Shown: one piece after another, positions 16,504 through 24,544 of the stretch
Numbering within the stretch: position 1 is the first letter of the stretch
Layout: each line of letters starts with the position of its first letter
Assembly: GCF_022489025.1 (NCBI RefSeq)
Contig: NZ_JAKVTG010000001.1
Location: 530,552-594,551, forward strand
DNA: 64,000 bases
Direction: 5' to 3'
Origin: Planococcus halocryophilus
GTDB taxonomy: Bacteria > Bacillota > Bacilli > Bacillales_A > Planococcaceae
Notes under the pieces: model-generated
The model's database searches: none
The model's input: the letters and a program-made list of their open reading frames with translations, nothing else
What the model was told of the DNA's origin: nothing
Program-made: the position numbers and the translations under genes

Positions 16504-17127
16504 ATGCAACCACTAAAAGCTCTATTTTTAAATACTTCATTAAAAAGTTCAGAGGAACCGTCTCATACCGAAGTTTTTATGAACGATGTCCAAGTTCACT
16601 ACAATCAATTAGGAGTCGAATCCGAAATTGTTCGGTTGGCTGATTACAAAATTGCCCTTGGTGTGCAGGAAGATATGGGTGGAGATGATGAGTGGCCGAA
16701 AATCTATGAAAAGGTTAAAGCGGCAGACATTCTCATTATTGGCACGCCTCTATGGCTTGGAGAAAAAAGTTCGTTAGCTACCCAAACCATTGAACGTCTT
16801 TACGCCAGCAGCGGTAAAACTAACGATAAAGGACAAGCAGTTTTCTACAATAAAGTCGGAGCAGCAGTTATTACTGGCAATGAAGATGGCGCGAAACATG
16901 CTGCAGCTTCTCTTTTATACGGATTATCACACATCGGATTCCTAGTACCACCGAATGTCGATGCCTACTGGGTAGGAGAAGCTGGTCCAGGTGAATCGTA
17001 CATGGATGCAGGGAGAGATAATGAATTTTCGAAAAAGGCTATTAGAAGACTCGCCTATAATACGTATCACCTTGCGGGCATGCTGAAAAACACACCTATT
17101 CCGGCAGAAGGCAATACATTAGCCTAA
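16504..17127 (+). CDS. NADPH-dependent FMN reductase / flavodoxin-fold protein
   Basis: 207 residues from ATG 16504, chosen because GGGGAG (about 16491-16496) is well placed; an ATG at 16489 overlapping the previous gene is the alternative. Flavodoxin-like fold: opening strand ALFLNTSLKSS with the flavin phosphate loop, ADILIIGTPLWLGEKSS near 75-91 and GAAVITGNEDGAKH near 120-134. It probably binds FMN and acts as an NAD(P)H:quinone or nitro-type reductase. Cotranscribed with the upstream hydrolase; terminator at 17307. Confidence 0.82.
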   Translation: MQPLKALFLNTSLKSSEEPSHTEVFMNDVQVHYNQLGVESEIVRLADYKIALGVQEDMGGDDEWPKIYEKVKAADILIIGTPLWLGEKSSLATQTIERLYASSGKTNDKGQAVFYNKVGAAVITGNEDGAKHAAASLLYGLSHIGFLVPPNVDAYWVGEAGPGESYMDAGRDNEFSKKAIRRLAYNTYHLAGMLKNTPIPAEGNTLA

Positions 17128-17306
17128 GCTAAGAGTGCGTCTCTGTTCATAATAAAATAGGATCAAGCAAGCATTTAAATTGCTTTTAAAAGAGCAGTTT
17201 CGATGTATAGCCAGATTAAAGCTGCTGTTTTAGTCGATTTTGAAAGCTTTCGTAACCGATACACAGAGAAACACTTTATATAGGCAATGAAAAAAAATAG
17301 ACTTTT

Positions 17307-17345
17307 AAAAAGAGCTTAAAGAATTTCTTTAAGCTCTTTTCTATT
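17307..17345 (+). terminator. Terminator
   Basis: AAAAAGAGCTTAAAGAA pairs with TTCTTTAAGCTCTTTT, followed by pyrimidines. It stands about 180 bases past the flavodoxin-like gene; the interval holds no gene. Confidence 0.75.
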
Positions 17346-17412
17346 GAAATAACACATGGTTTGAAAGTTCATCTACACAATCAATCAATAATTTTCATAT
17401 ATGGGAAGTCGT

Positions 17413-17428
17413 TGTAAGCCACCTTACA
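17413..17428. promoter_or_regulatory. TGTAAG-N4-CTTACA inverted repeat (site B)
   Basis: TGTAAGCCACCTTACA: 6-bp perfect arms, identical to those of site A, with a different 4-base centre. It lies 60 bases upstream of the OsmC start. Confidence 0.65.
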
Positions 17429-17488
17429 TATTTGTGTGGAAGTTGCTGTTAAAGTAAAAAAGAATTAGAAATAAGGAGGAAATTCAAC

Positions 17489-17929
17489 ATGGCAAACACA
17501 GTAACATTTCAAGCAACAGGTACATCAAGTAAAATGAAAACAGAGCTCAAAATGGGAAATCACGGAATGATAATCGATGAGCCACCAAGCATGGGTGGTA
17601 CTGATACAGGACCTGATCCACTTTCGACTCTTCTTGCAGCATTAGCTGGATGTGAAAATGTAATAGCAAATTTAGTCGCAAAAGAAATGAAATTTGATTT
17701 GCAAGGAATCGAGTTTGATGTAAAAGGTGACTTAGATCCTCGCGGTCTTATGGGGAAAGCGGATGTTCAGCCTTATTTTAACCAAGTTTATGTATACGCA
17801 AAAGTAATAACAGATGAGACAGTTGAGCGTATCCAAGAACTAAAAGAAAAGACGGATGCACGTTGCCCTGTTTTCACAACATTTCAAGCAGCAGGAATCC
17901 CGATCGAAGCAAACTGGGAAAAAGCATAA
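17489..17929 (+). CDS. OsmC/Ohr-family peroxide-handling protein
   Basis: 146-residue OsmC-fold protein. The two redox cysteines are present: Cys 55 in ALAGCENV and Cys 126 in DARCPVF. Members form homodimers and reduce organic or thiol-conjugated peroxides using small-molecule or protein thiols. It is closer to the YhfA/OsmC branch than to Ohr by look. AAGGAGG precedes ATG 17489. Site B, 60 bases upstream, suggests control by the Crp/Fnr-type regulators. Terminator at 17941. Confidence 0.88.
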   Translation: MANTVTFQATGTSSKMKTELKMGNHGMIIDEPPSMGGTDTGPDPLSTLLAALAGCENVIANLVAKEMKFDLQGIEFDVKGDLDPRGLMGKADVQPYFNQVYVYAKVITDETVERIQELKEKTDARCPVFTTFQAAGIPIEANWEKA

Positions 17930-17940
17930 AGAATATCAAG

Positions 17941-17972
17941 AAGAAGCTGATTTTTTTCAGCTTCTTTTTTTA
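17941..17972 (+). terminator. Terminator after osmC
   Basis: AAGAAGCTGA / TCAGCTTCTT with a loop of T, then a T-run. Confidence 0.9.
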
Positions 17973-18001
17973 ATATTATTTCATTATTGCTGTTAACATA
18001 C

Positions 18002-18616
18002 TTATTTTGAGTACAACTGGGACAAAATGTACAAAGCCATCATCCAAATAATCAATGCAGAAAGTTGATTAACTCTTTTCAAGAGTCTACCACTGGTATC
18101 GATTTGACCAATTTTTCTTCCAGCAATGGCCAATGAAACAAACCAAATCCACGAAACGCCAATAACCGCTGCAGTAAATATCCATTTATCTTCCCCTGTG
18201 TAGACAAGTGAACTTATTCCTATTACACCGACGATATCCATAATGGCATGTGGATTTAGTAAAGAAACAGAGGCTGCAAATATAATTTGTCGTCTAGCAG
18301 TTAATGCACTGGATTGGGTATTCGAACTGGTTTCTGGATCCGTTTTCCACATCACCCAGCCCATATAAGCCAGAAACACAAAGCCCAATAGAAACAAACT
18401 TGTTTTTAACCATTCAAAACTGAAGACTACGATCGAAACGCCGGAAACAGCTAAATAAATGAGTGCAGTATCACAAATGGCGGCCGTTATGACTGATGGA
18501 AAGGCAGAGGAGAGTTTTCGGTGGGTCGCTCCTTGATTGAATATAAATACGTTTTGAACTCCTAATGGTAATATGAGTCCAAACGCTAACACAAAGCCAT
18601 GAAGTAATGGTTCCAT
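18002..18616 (-). CDS. LysE/ArgO-type amino-acid exporter
   Basis: 204-residue LysE superfamily exporter with five to six hydrophobic segments. The family motif GLILPLGVQNVFIFNQG is at about 13-29 and SLLNPHAIMD near 115-124. The PLG-QN form and length fit the LysE/ArgO branch that exports basic amino acids rather than the RhtB branch. AGGAGGAAAAATC lies just upstream of ATG 18616. Monocistronic and convergent with osmC. The exact substrate is not deducible. Confidence 0.85.
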   Translation of the reverse strand: MEPLLHGFVLAFGLILPLGVQNVFIFNQGATHRKLSSAFPSVITAAICDTALIYLAVSGVSIVVFSFEWLKTSLFLLGFVFLAYMGWVMWKTDPETSSNTQSSALTARRQIIFAASVSLLNPHAIMDIVGVIGISSLVYTGEDKWIFTAAVIGVSWIWFVSLAIAGRKIGQIDTSGRLLKRVNQLSALIIWMMALYILSQLYSK

Positions 18617-18700
18617 GATTTTTCCTCCTAACGCCTACTTGTTTAGTATAGAGAAAGAGGAGCGTGTTGAGGTGAAAAATTAGAGTGCGAAAATTTAAAT

Positions 18701-18745
18701 AAGACCCACAGTAATAGTCGGAAAACGACTTTGCTGTGGGTCTTT
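18701..18745 (-). terminator. Terminator of the nucleotidase gene
   Basis: AAGACCCACAG (18701-18711) pairs with CTGTGGGTCTT (18734-18744) with an inner GTCG/CGAC stem; A- and T-rich flanks allow termination from the minus strand. Confidence 0.75.
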
Positions 18746-18764
18746 CGAGTTTAAAGAAATGGGA

Positions 18765-20192
18765 TTAAACACTAATTACATTTGCATTAGTTGTTATTTC
18801 ATAGGGCCCATGTTCTTTAATATAGGATTGAATGATATCGATAGCAAAAACACCTTGATAGTTTTTCTTGCCTTCATAATTTTTAAAGGATTGGCTTCCT
18901 CCACCTGCAACTTGGTAAGTTTTGTCGAGTTTTATGAAACTGCCAGCAATTTGAAGAGTTTGGATACGGTGACCTTTTGGATTATACGGCTTATAAGTCA
19001 TATTTATACCGCTAGAACGGAGAACATATCCTCCTTTTTGTTCAAAAGGCTCTGATGAATAGACTTGTTCCAAATTATGTTCCAAAGCATCTAATAATTG
19101 TTGTCCCGTCAATTCCAATGTAAACAATTCGGGATTGGTCGGAATGATTGTGTGCAAATCGTAGAGCGTCACGGATCCAGGTGCTATAGGGTGACCATAC
19201 CGCCAACCGTGTGAAAAAGCAGCATCGCATTCAAAAGATGACAAATAAGCATCGGTGATCAACTTATCCATCGGCGCTTCTTCCAAAGTCATTCGGTGAA
19301 GCAAAGTTTTGGTTTCGCCTGCGATAGACGCTCGTTCCTTTTCATATTCAAATACTAGTTCTTCGATGAGCCGTTTAATTTCCTGGTCTTCCTCGAAGTG
19401 TTCATCGATCACGATCAGTTCGTATTGGATATCCAAGATGGCTCCATTTTCAAAATCTATATCAAGTCTTCCTAAGAAAGAACTACTCGATCCTGCTTGA
19501 ACAATATAAGTATCGTTTTGAATAATTGGCTCATGGACACGGTCATGGCTATGTCCGGAAAGAACGATATCGATTCCGTCCACTAAAGAAACCAGCTTAA
19601 CGTCTAAAGGCAATCCCATGTGGCTTAATAGAACGATAACATTGACCTGTTCCTGAAGCGCTTCCAAAGCCTTGCTCACTTCTTCCACACCTTTAGTAAA
19701 ATGTAATCCCGCTGAAAAATCAGGTGGCATGGTGACATCGACATAAGGATAAGTTAGTCCGATTACACCAATAGTAATCCCGTTTAATTTTTTTATTGAG
19801 TATGGCGATAAAAATACGTCGCGCGTTTCATCGTGCATCACATTACAAGCAAGAGCAGGAAATTGAAGCTTTTCGGTCAGCTTCTGGAGTTGTTTTTTTC
19901 CATATGCGTAATCCCAATTCCCCGGTACAAAGCCATCAAGCGGCATCTTTTCGAGAATGGGTAATAGCGCTTCACCTTTAGTAGCAACAAGAGGTAAAGT
20001 GCCATGAAACAAGTCACCACCATCAAAGAATAATACATTTTCATTTTCTTTTTTTAAGTTTTTAACATAATGACTGATTCTAGAAAATCCTCCAGCTTTT
20101 TTTAAGTTTGGTCCATCTGGTCCCCAAAAAAGTTCTTGATGTTGTTCCAGGCATCCATGTGTATCGTTTTGCTGAATCAAAGTGAATTTCAT
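18765..20192 (-). CDS. Metallophosphatase / 5'-nucleotidase family protein
   Basis: 475 residues from ATG 20192, chosen because AGAGGAG lies about 7 bases upstream; the frame continues upstream without a site. Calcineurin-type metallophosphoesterase domain: NDTHG (residues 9-13), DGGDLFHG near 68, GNWDYAYG near 100, LLSHMG near 190 and SGHSHD near 215 supply the two-metal site. The C-terminal half has the 5'-nucleotidase substrate domain. No signal peptide is seen, unlike exported UshA-type enzymes, so it resembles cytoplasmic Bacillus YunD-like members. Likely hydrolyses nucleotides or related phosphoesters. Confidence 0.87.
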   Translation of the reverse strand: MKFTLIQQNDTHGCLEQHQELFWGPDGPNLKKAGGFSRISHYVKNLKKENENVLFFDGGDLFHGTLPLVATKGEALLPILEKMPLDGFVPGNWDYAYGKKQLQKLTEKLQFPALACNVMHDETRDVFLSPYSIKKLNGITIGVIGLTYPYVDVTMPPDFSAGLHFTKGVEEVSKALEALQEQVNVIVLLSHMGLPLDVKLVSLVDGIDIVLSGHSHDRVHEPIIQNDTYIVQAGSSSSFLGRLDIDFENGAILDIQYELIVIDEHFEEDQEIKRLIEELVFEYEKERASIAGETKTLLHRMTLEEAPMDKLITDAYLSSFECDAAFSHGWRYGHPIAPGSVTLYDLHTIIPTNPELFTLELTGQQLLDALEHNLEQVYSSEPFEQKGGYVLRSSGINMTYKPYNPKGHRIQTLQIAGSFIKLDKTYQVAGGGSQSFKNYEGKKNYQGVFAIDIIQSYIKEHGPYEITTNANVISV

Positions 20193-20559
20193 CTTTTCTC
20201 CTCTTTTCTGGAATATTGCGAAACTTCTTTTACTGTAATGCAAAAAATCTTTTTTGACGAATGTTTTAGCTTCTTTAGAAAGTAAACAGGAATTTTACAC
20301 TTTTAAAGTAGAATATGAATTTTTATACTAAATTTAATTCTGAAAGATAAAGTGAGGGATACTATTACAACTAGAATTTTGAGACGATCAGCTTTATTAA
20401 TTTCGCCGTCATATCTGGAGTTAATGTGTAAATGGTATAGATACCACTAGCATTCTAGTTATAGAAACACGCGTTCAATCAAGTATTAGAGCTCTTTTCC
20501 AATGATGTTATTGACAGTCTATTTTGAATTTAGTAAAATAATTCCAATATGGTAAACAC

Positions 20560-20785
20560 ATGGATCAAGATTACTAAGAAAACTTTATTGCATAGAGTGC
20601 TGCTATTTGCTGAAACGCAACCAATTCGCCTGTGAGTGGTCAGGCTGATAAATAAGCTTGAAAGGATGACTCCTGTGATAAGTTTTAGGGAATTTCCGTT
20701 AAAATATAATGGGTTAAGAAGAGTGGAACTCAGCTAGGAAAACCTATCGCCTCTTTTAGAAGGTGGTGGGTTTTTTATTTTCTAA
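20560..20785 (+). promoter_or_regulatory. Second T-box-like leader, without an adjacent target gene
   Basis: Features shared with T-box leaders: AGAG before a Stem I-like region near 20595, the conserved CCGTTA at 20696-20701, a T-box-like AGAGTGGAAC (20720-20729) with a TGGA bulge, antiterminator arms AAGAG (20719-20723) and CTCTT (20751-20755), and a terminator CCTATCGCCT / AGGTGGTGGG (with G-T pairs) ending in six T at 20771-20776. The specifier codon could not be fixed by eye. The next gene (PP2C) starts almost 200 bases downstream, an unusual T-box target, so the original gene may be lost. Confidence 0.5.
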
Positions 20786-20857
20786 ATGAAGTTAAAGTGG
20801 AGCGGTGGAACATGTCTTGGAGTTAGTATCTGGCAATTCGGTTGCTCATCTTGGTGT

Positions 20858-20898
20858 GCATTCGGTAGCATATAGCCGAAGAGTTATTCACCGAATGC
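20858..20898. repeat. Hairpin between T-box leader and PP2C gene
   Basis: GCATTCGGT (20858-20866) pairs perfectly with ACCGAATGC (20890-20898), with a further CGG/CCG possibility inside. There is no T-tract. It may be a leftover of the lost gene's region or an mRNA leader structure of the PP2C gene. Confidence 0.45.
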
Positions 20899-20969
20899 TT
20901 GGATGGGAGATAGTGGAGAAATGAGTCAACTGTGCAACAGAATAAAACACACTACGGAGGTTAATCCAT

Positions 20970-21785
20970 ATGAGTAATGGTCTTCACAATAACGAATTCA
21001 GTTGGGTGGGGAGTCAGTCTCACTATATTGATGAGATTGATGTCCGACAAATACAAAATGTAACTATAGGACGCTTCGGAGGCAATTCAACAGCAGGTCA
21101 ATATAAAAATGAAGATGCTTGTCTCGTTTGGACAAATGACAAGGAAGACTGGGAATTTGTTGTTCTTTTAGATGCGCATCACTCAGCAGAAAGTGCCGAG
21201 CTGGTGATATCTACAGTCAACAAGTTAAAAGATGTTATCCAAAACAATTTGAAGTTGCCGATCAAACAGGCATTCGAACAAACTGCAGAAACGTTACTAA
21301 CAACTTTTGAAAGTTCCGACTTTAAAGAGTCGTGTAAGAAAGTACAAGGAGAAACAGCAGTTTTATGTGTAGTTCGGAAAGACAAATTTCTCTGGTGGTT
21401 ATCTATCGGAGATTGTCTTCTTTATCTATTTCATCCCGAACTATTAGCTTTGAATGAAACGCAACAAAACCAACGCAGCTTTTATGAATGGATTGGACAA
21501 GTAAATACGTTTGACCTACCGGTTCCTTGTTACAGTGTCGGAACCAAAGAATTAAGAAAAGGAAAAAATCACATATTGTTAACTACTGATGGGCTAGTTG
21601 AATGTCCAAACACCAACCTTAGAGACCCATATGAAGTCGGAAAACCATTTGAAACTCTTTCGAACAAGCAAGGTGTACTTGCCTTACTGGAAGAAATCAA
21701 AGAAAAAAATGTCCGTGATAGTACAACAATTTTATCTTGGTTCATAAACGCAGACACTGATTCAACTCGTCCAAGTAATGGGTGA
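20970..21785 (+). CDS. PP2C-type protein phosphatase-like protein
   Basis: 271-residue protein with the PP2C (PPM) pattern: GGNSTAGQYKNEDACLVW near 37-54, VVLLDAHHSAESAEL near 64-78, GETAVLCVV near 127, SIGDCLLYLFH near 145, LTTDGLVE near 206 and a final RDSTTILSWF. Asp residues in the NED, LDAH, GD and TTDG motifs provide metal ligands. The usual DGHGG reads DAHHS, so this is a divergent branch and activity is not certain. GGAGG precedes ATG 20970. Followed after 44 bases by the NUDIX gene. Confidence 0.8.
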   Translation: MSNGLHNNEFSWVGSQSHYIDEIDVRQIQNVTIGRFGGNSTAGQYKNEDACLVWTNDKEDWEFVVLLDAHHSAESAELVISTVNKLKDVIQNNLKLPIKQAFEQTAETLLTTFESSDFKESCKKVQGETAVLCVVRKDKFLWWLSIGDCLLYLFHPELLALNETQQNQRSFYEWIGQVNTFDLPVPCYSVGTKELRKGKNHILLTTDGLVECPNTNLRDPYEVGKPFETLSNKQGVLALLEEIKEKNVRDSTTILSWFINADTDSTRPSNG

Positions 21786-21829
21786 GTTACATTCAGTAAA
21801 AGATAAAACTCAAAAAGGAGGCATTTTCA

Positions 21830-22327
21830 TTGGAAGTATGGGATTTAGTAGACAAATGTAGAAATCCGTTAGGTAAGTTTCATACTAGAGGAACTGAACT
21901 TCCGCCTAGTGAATTCCATGTGGTTGTGGAAATAGTTACGATAAATGCTGACGGGCGAATTTTATTGACGCAAAGGGACGCTCTTAAGACGTATCCATTG
22001 CTTTGGGAAAGTACATGCGGATCGATTAAAGCTGGAGAAAGCAGTGCGGAAGGTGCTGTTCGGGAACTTGAAGAAGAGACGGGAATTGCTGTAACCCCAA
22101 AAGAACTTCAGTACTTAGGAGAAATTAAAAAAGGCAATTATTTCTTAGACAGTTATGTGTTCCGGAGCACAAGAGATCTTGAAAGGAGTGATTTGATTTT
22201 GCAACCAGGTGAAGTATGTGATGCGAAATGGGTTACGTTGAGAGAATTAGAGGATCTGAATAAGAAAGGCCAAATCGTTCCTGCCGTTTGGGAACGATAC
22301 CAATTGTATTTGAACAAACTAGAGTGA
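21830..22327 (+). CDS. NUDIX hydrolase
   Basis: 165-residue NUDIX protein with a complete Nudix box: GSIKAGESSAEGAVRELEE plus ETGI at about 65-87. The layout EVWDLVDKCRNPLGK-TRG-EFHVVV at the N-terminus matches the isopentenyl-diphosphate-isomerase-like/YfcD branch. It probably hydrolyses a nucleoside diphosphate derivative; the substrate is unknown. Start TTG 21830 is supported by AAAGGAGG at 21814-21821. It lies 44 bases after the PP2C gene on the same strand, probably cotranscribed. Confidence 0.88.
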   Translation: MEVWDLVDKCRNPLGKFHTRGTELPPSEFHVVVEIVTINADGRILLTQRDALKTYPLLWESTCGSIKAGESSAEGAVRELEEETGIAVTPKELQYLGEIKKGNYFLDSYVFRSTRDLERSDLILQPGEVCDAKWVTLRELEDLNKKGQIVPAVWERYQLYLNKLE

Positions 22328-22412
22328 TGAAGACGTGACAGAGAACCTGATCGTGTTAAATAGATAAGATTTAATGTGTGGGAATAGTATTTGTTTAAGG
22401 AGATGTAAAACG

Positions 22413-22763
22413 ATGAAGTTTCTAAAGTACCTACTATTATTCGCTTTTATATTACTTCTGGCTTCTTGTTCTACTGGGTACCCAGCAACAGAACTAGAAG
22501 GAGAAGAACCGATAGTAATTGGACATATTATTGAGGTACTAGAAGAAAAACAAATTATTTTGGTCGTTGAAGGAATTACAAAAGAAGAGGCGATGGAAAT
22601 TGATTTATTAACCTACGAACTAGACATAGCCTCTTTTGCATCTAACGAAACCAGATTTGAAGGAAAGTATAAAAAAGGGGATAAAGTTGCTATATGGAAA
22701 ATCGAGGAAGGTCCTGAGACTGTTGGTGCGATTGCGGAAAAGATTGTTCTCTTGGAAAAGTGA
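22413..22763 (+). CDS. DUF3221-like lipoprotein
   Basis: 116 residues from ATG 22413 behind AAGGAGATG; the frame extends upstream to 22374 without a better site. Lipoprotein signal peptide with lipobox LLASC (Cys 19). The mature part reads GHIIEVLEEKQIILVVEGI and ends KGDKVAIWK-EEGPETVGAIAEKI, the OB-like pattern of DUF3221 lipoproteins common in Bacillus (YobA type). Function unknown; anchored at the outer membrane surface. Confidence 0.72.
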   Translation: MKFLKYLLLFAFILLLASCSTGYPATELEGEEPIVIGHIIEVLEEKQIILVVEGITKEEAMEIDLLTYELDIASFASNETRFEGKYKKGDKVAIWKIEEGPETVGAIAEKIVLLEK

Positions 22764-22944
22764 AATTCGCAGAAGTTTTAACGGTGAATGAATCTAAATC
22801 GTCACGTACGGCGGGGTCTTCGCTTCTTATCGGTAGAAGAATACAGATCGACCACTTATAAGAGATGGTTTTTGAGAGGGACTGAATGGCAGTGATTGAT
22901 AGTGGAGTTAACATACATGAAATTTGTAGAAAAGAAGAAAAAAC

Positions 22945-22973
22945 GCCATTCCAATTAGGAATGGCGCTTTTTT
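22945..22973 (+). terminator. Terminator
   Basis: CGCCATTCC / GGAATGGCG across AATTA, followed by CTTTTTT. It lies about 180 bases beyond the lipoprotein; 22764-22940 shows only unrecognised sequence. Confidence 0.85.
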
Positions 22974-23009
22974 ATTGAATTCATAAAAAAATCATTGAAG
23001 CAAAAGTAA

Positions 23010-23138
23010 TCATCCACGACTCGCCAAAAATACAAGAGCATCTACAATCACGTTTAATTGGTAGCCGATAAATATTCCTGATCCTGCAATTATCATCAAA
23101 CAAATTAGCAAGACTACTCGGAAAGTTGATTCACTCAA
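23010..23138 (-). CDS. Small membrane protein (42 aa)
   Basis: TTG at 23138 follows GAGGTG on the minus strand. The 42-residue product begins MSESTFRVVLLICLMIIAG and contains one long hydrophobic segment (about 8-26) plus a weaker one (30-39). The start, spacing and amphipathic ends look like a genuine small membrane protein. It lies downstream of the GNAT gene on the same strand. No family was recognised. Confidence 0.45.
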   Translation of the reverse strand: MSESTFRVVLLICLMIIAGSGIFIGYQLNVIVDALVFLASRG

Positions 23139-23212
23139 AGATAGCACCTCAATCTGATTTTGACTTGCAACTAACAACTTAATGCGATATTAAGATGAAA
23201 TTCCATGGTTAC

Positions 23213-23680
23213 TTATTTATCTTGCGGATTGTCCAGCTGCTTTACTACAGCCATTTCTTTGCCGAACCGATCTCCTAAATCCTCAAAACCTAAACTTTTA
23301 TATAAATTATGAGCATTTAAGTTGTCAGGGTGATAACCCACGACGATTTTTGTTGAGCCCAACAATCTGTTCATCTCAGTAAGCATTAAATTGGTTGCGG
23401 CTTTGCCAATTCCTTGTCCTTGGAATGCTTGGTCCACCATTATTCGGTAAACCCAATATCCACCGAGTTCTTCAGGTACAGAATTATACATTAAAAAGCC
23501 AACTGTTTGATTGTCTTTACAAATCGCGTAAGGTTTTAAGCTATGTTCAAACTTTGATTGGGCAATGGATACGGCATTAGGCTCCATGTATTGTTTTTGA
23601 TCTTCTGAAACTTCGAGTTCGCAGCAATCATACCAATTTTCTGCATTTAATTCGACAATTTTCACATTGTTTGTTTTCAT
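23213..23680 (-). CDS. GNAT acetyltransferase, BltD-like
   Basis: 155 residues from ATG 23680, with AAAGGGG about 7 bases upstream. GNAT fold with motif A: VYRIMVDQAFQGQGIGKAA at about 86-104 contains the acetyl-CoA pyrophosphate loop QGQGIG. The opening VKIVELNAENWYDCCELEV and the closing NAHNLYKSLGFED resemble B. subtilis BltD (spermine/spermidine acetyltransferase). Substrate assignment is by resemblance only. Confidence 0.82.
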   Translation of the reverse strand: MKTNNVKIVELNAENWYDCCELEVSEDQKQYMEPNAVSIAQSKFEHSLKPYAICKDNQTVGFLMYNSVPEELGGYWVYRIMVDQAFQGQGIGKAATNLMLTEMNRLLGSTKIVVGYHPDNLNAHNLYKSLGFEDLGDRFGKEMAVVKQLDNPQDK

Positions 23681-23964
23681 TATTTTTCCCCTTTCGATTT
23701 TTGGGGAACGCAAAATCAAGTCTGAATTAGGCGTAAAACCCCTTGTGTTCTCTGATGGTAAAGATAGGTTGGATTGTCATATTGAACGCCTCCTTAGTTA
23801 TCTAATGACTTAATAGTATCATTATTAAATATACTTTTATATGTATTTAAGAAATAATAATCCAATAATAGGAATTGGAAATGTGTTTTATTGGAATCTG
23901 TGGTATCATATTAGTTTAAATTGAGAGTAGGTAACGGCTGGATTAAATAGGGAAAAGCGATTTT

Positions 23965-24090
23965 GCAAACAAACTTGGGTTTACCGCAAACAAACGCCGT
24001 TATCGCGCAAACAAACAAAGTGAATCTGCAAATAAACTACGAATGTGCGCAAACAAATCTTCTTATCCCGCAAACAAACGCATTTACTTG
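23965..24090. repeat. Six tandem 21-bp units with a conserved 10-base core
   Basis: GCAAACAAAC or a one-base variant starts at 23965, 23986, 24007, 24028, 24049 and 24070, exactly every 21 bases. The 11 bases between cores differ in each unit. In one frame every unit encodes Ala-Asn-Lys plus four variable residues, and the frame stays open across all six until TAA at 24091. No start codon precedes it (TAA at 23944). The period equals two helical turns. Confidence 0.9.
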
Positions 24091-24158
24091 TAATTCGACC
24101 GAGGATTTCGAGTGAAAAATATAGTGAAGCACAGATATGATCAATGAAGAGTCACTTG

Positions 24159-24299
24159 TTATGTAACCATATCTATTTCTGGATACTGCCGGCGTTCAAA
24201 TACATAAAATTTACCGCCGACTACATATAAAAATAGATTAACTTTCTTAATGACTGTACCAATCGCTTCATTAATAGGGTTTGTAACACTGTATTTCAT
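24159..24299 (-). CDS. Possible small protein (46 aa)
   Basis: ATG 24299 opens a 46-residue frame: MKYSVTNPINEAIGTVIKK, then LFLYVVGGKFYVFERRQYP, ending at TAA 24159. Composition and pattern look protein-like, with an aromatic-rich central strand pair. The upstream GAAAAG is a weak ribosome binding site. It lies in the otherwise empty 24092-24484 interval. No family was recognised; it could be the tail of a lost gene. Confidence 0.35.
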   Translation of the reverse strand: MKYSVTNPINEAIGTVIKKVNLFLYVVGGKFYVFERRQYPEIDMVT

Positions 24300-24484
24300 C
24301 TTTCATTACTTTTCAGTCATACCAGGCAATATTATGACTAGTATGGCCTTCTTTAATTTTTTTTGTTTTTTTACTCAGTTTCTTCTATAATACACCGAAT
24401 TTTTAAGTGGTCTTTCAATCAACTAGTTACTGATTTTAAACTTAGAAAAGCAATCTCGTAAAAAATTTAATTATTAATAAAAGA

Positions 24485-24514
24485 AAAAAGTGCAGCTTTT
24501 GCTGCACTTTTTTA
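24485..24514 (-). terminator. Bidirectional-looking terminator
   Basis: AAAAAAGTGCAGC / GCTGCACTTTTTT across TTTT. It serves the VOC gene on the minus strand. Confidence 0.9.
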
Positions 24515-24544
24515 AATCGATCTCGATGAAATAGTAGAACTAGG

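Noticed and set aside
18759..19055. 98-residue plus-strand frame opposite the nucleotidase gene
   Set aside because: It is fully inside the 3' end of a well-supported metallophosphatase gene and has no ribosome binding site.
20970..22763. PP2C, NUDIX and DUF3221 lipoprotein as a defence or signalling operon
   Set aside because: The lipoprotein has its own ribosome binding site about 85 bases on and no functional link is visible; ordinary adjacency explains it.
23965..24090. CRISPR array interpretation of the 21-bp repeats
   Set aside because: 10-base cores and 11-base spacers are far below CRISPR sizes, and no cas gene is present.
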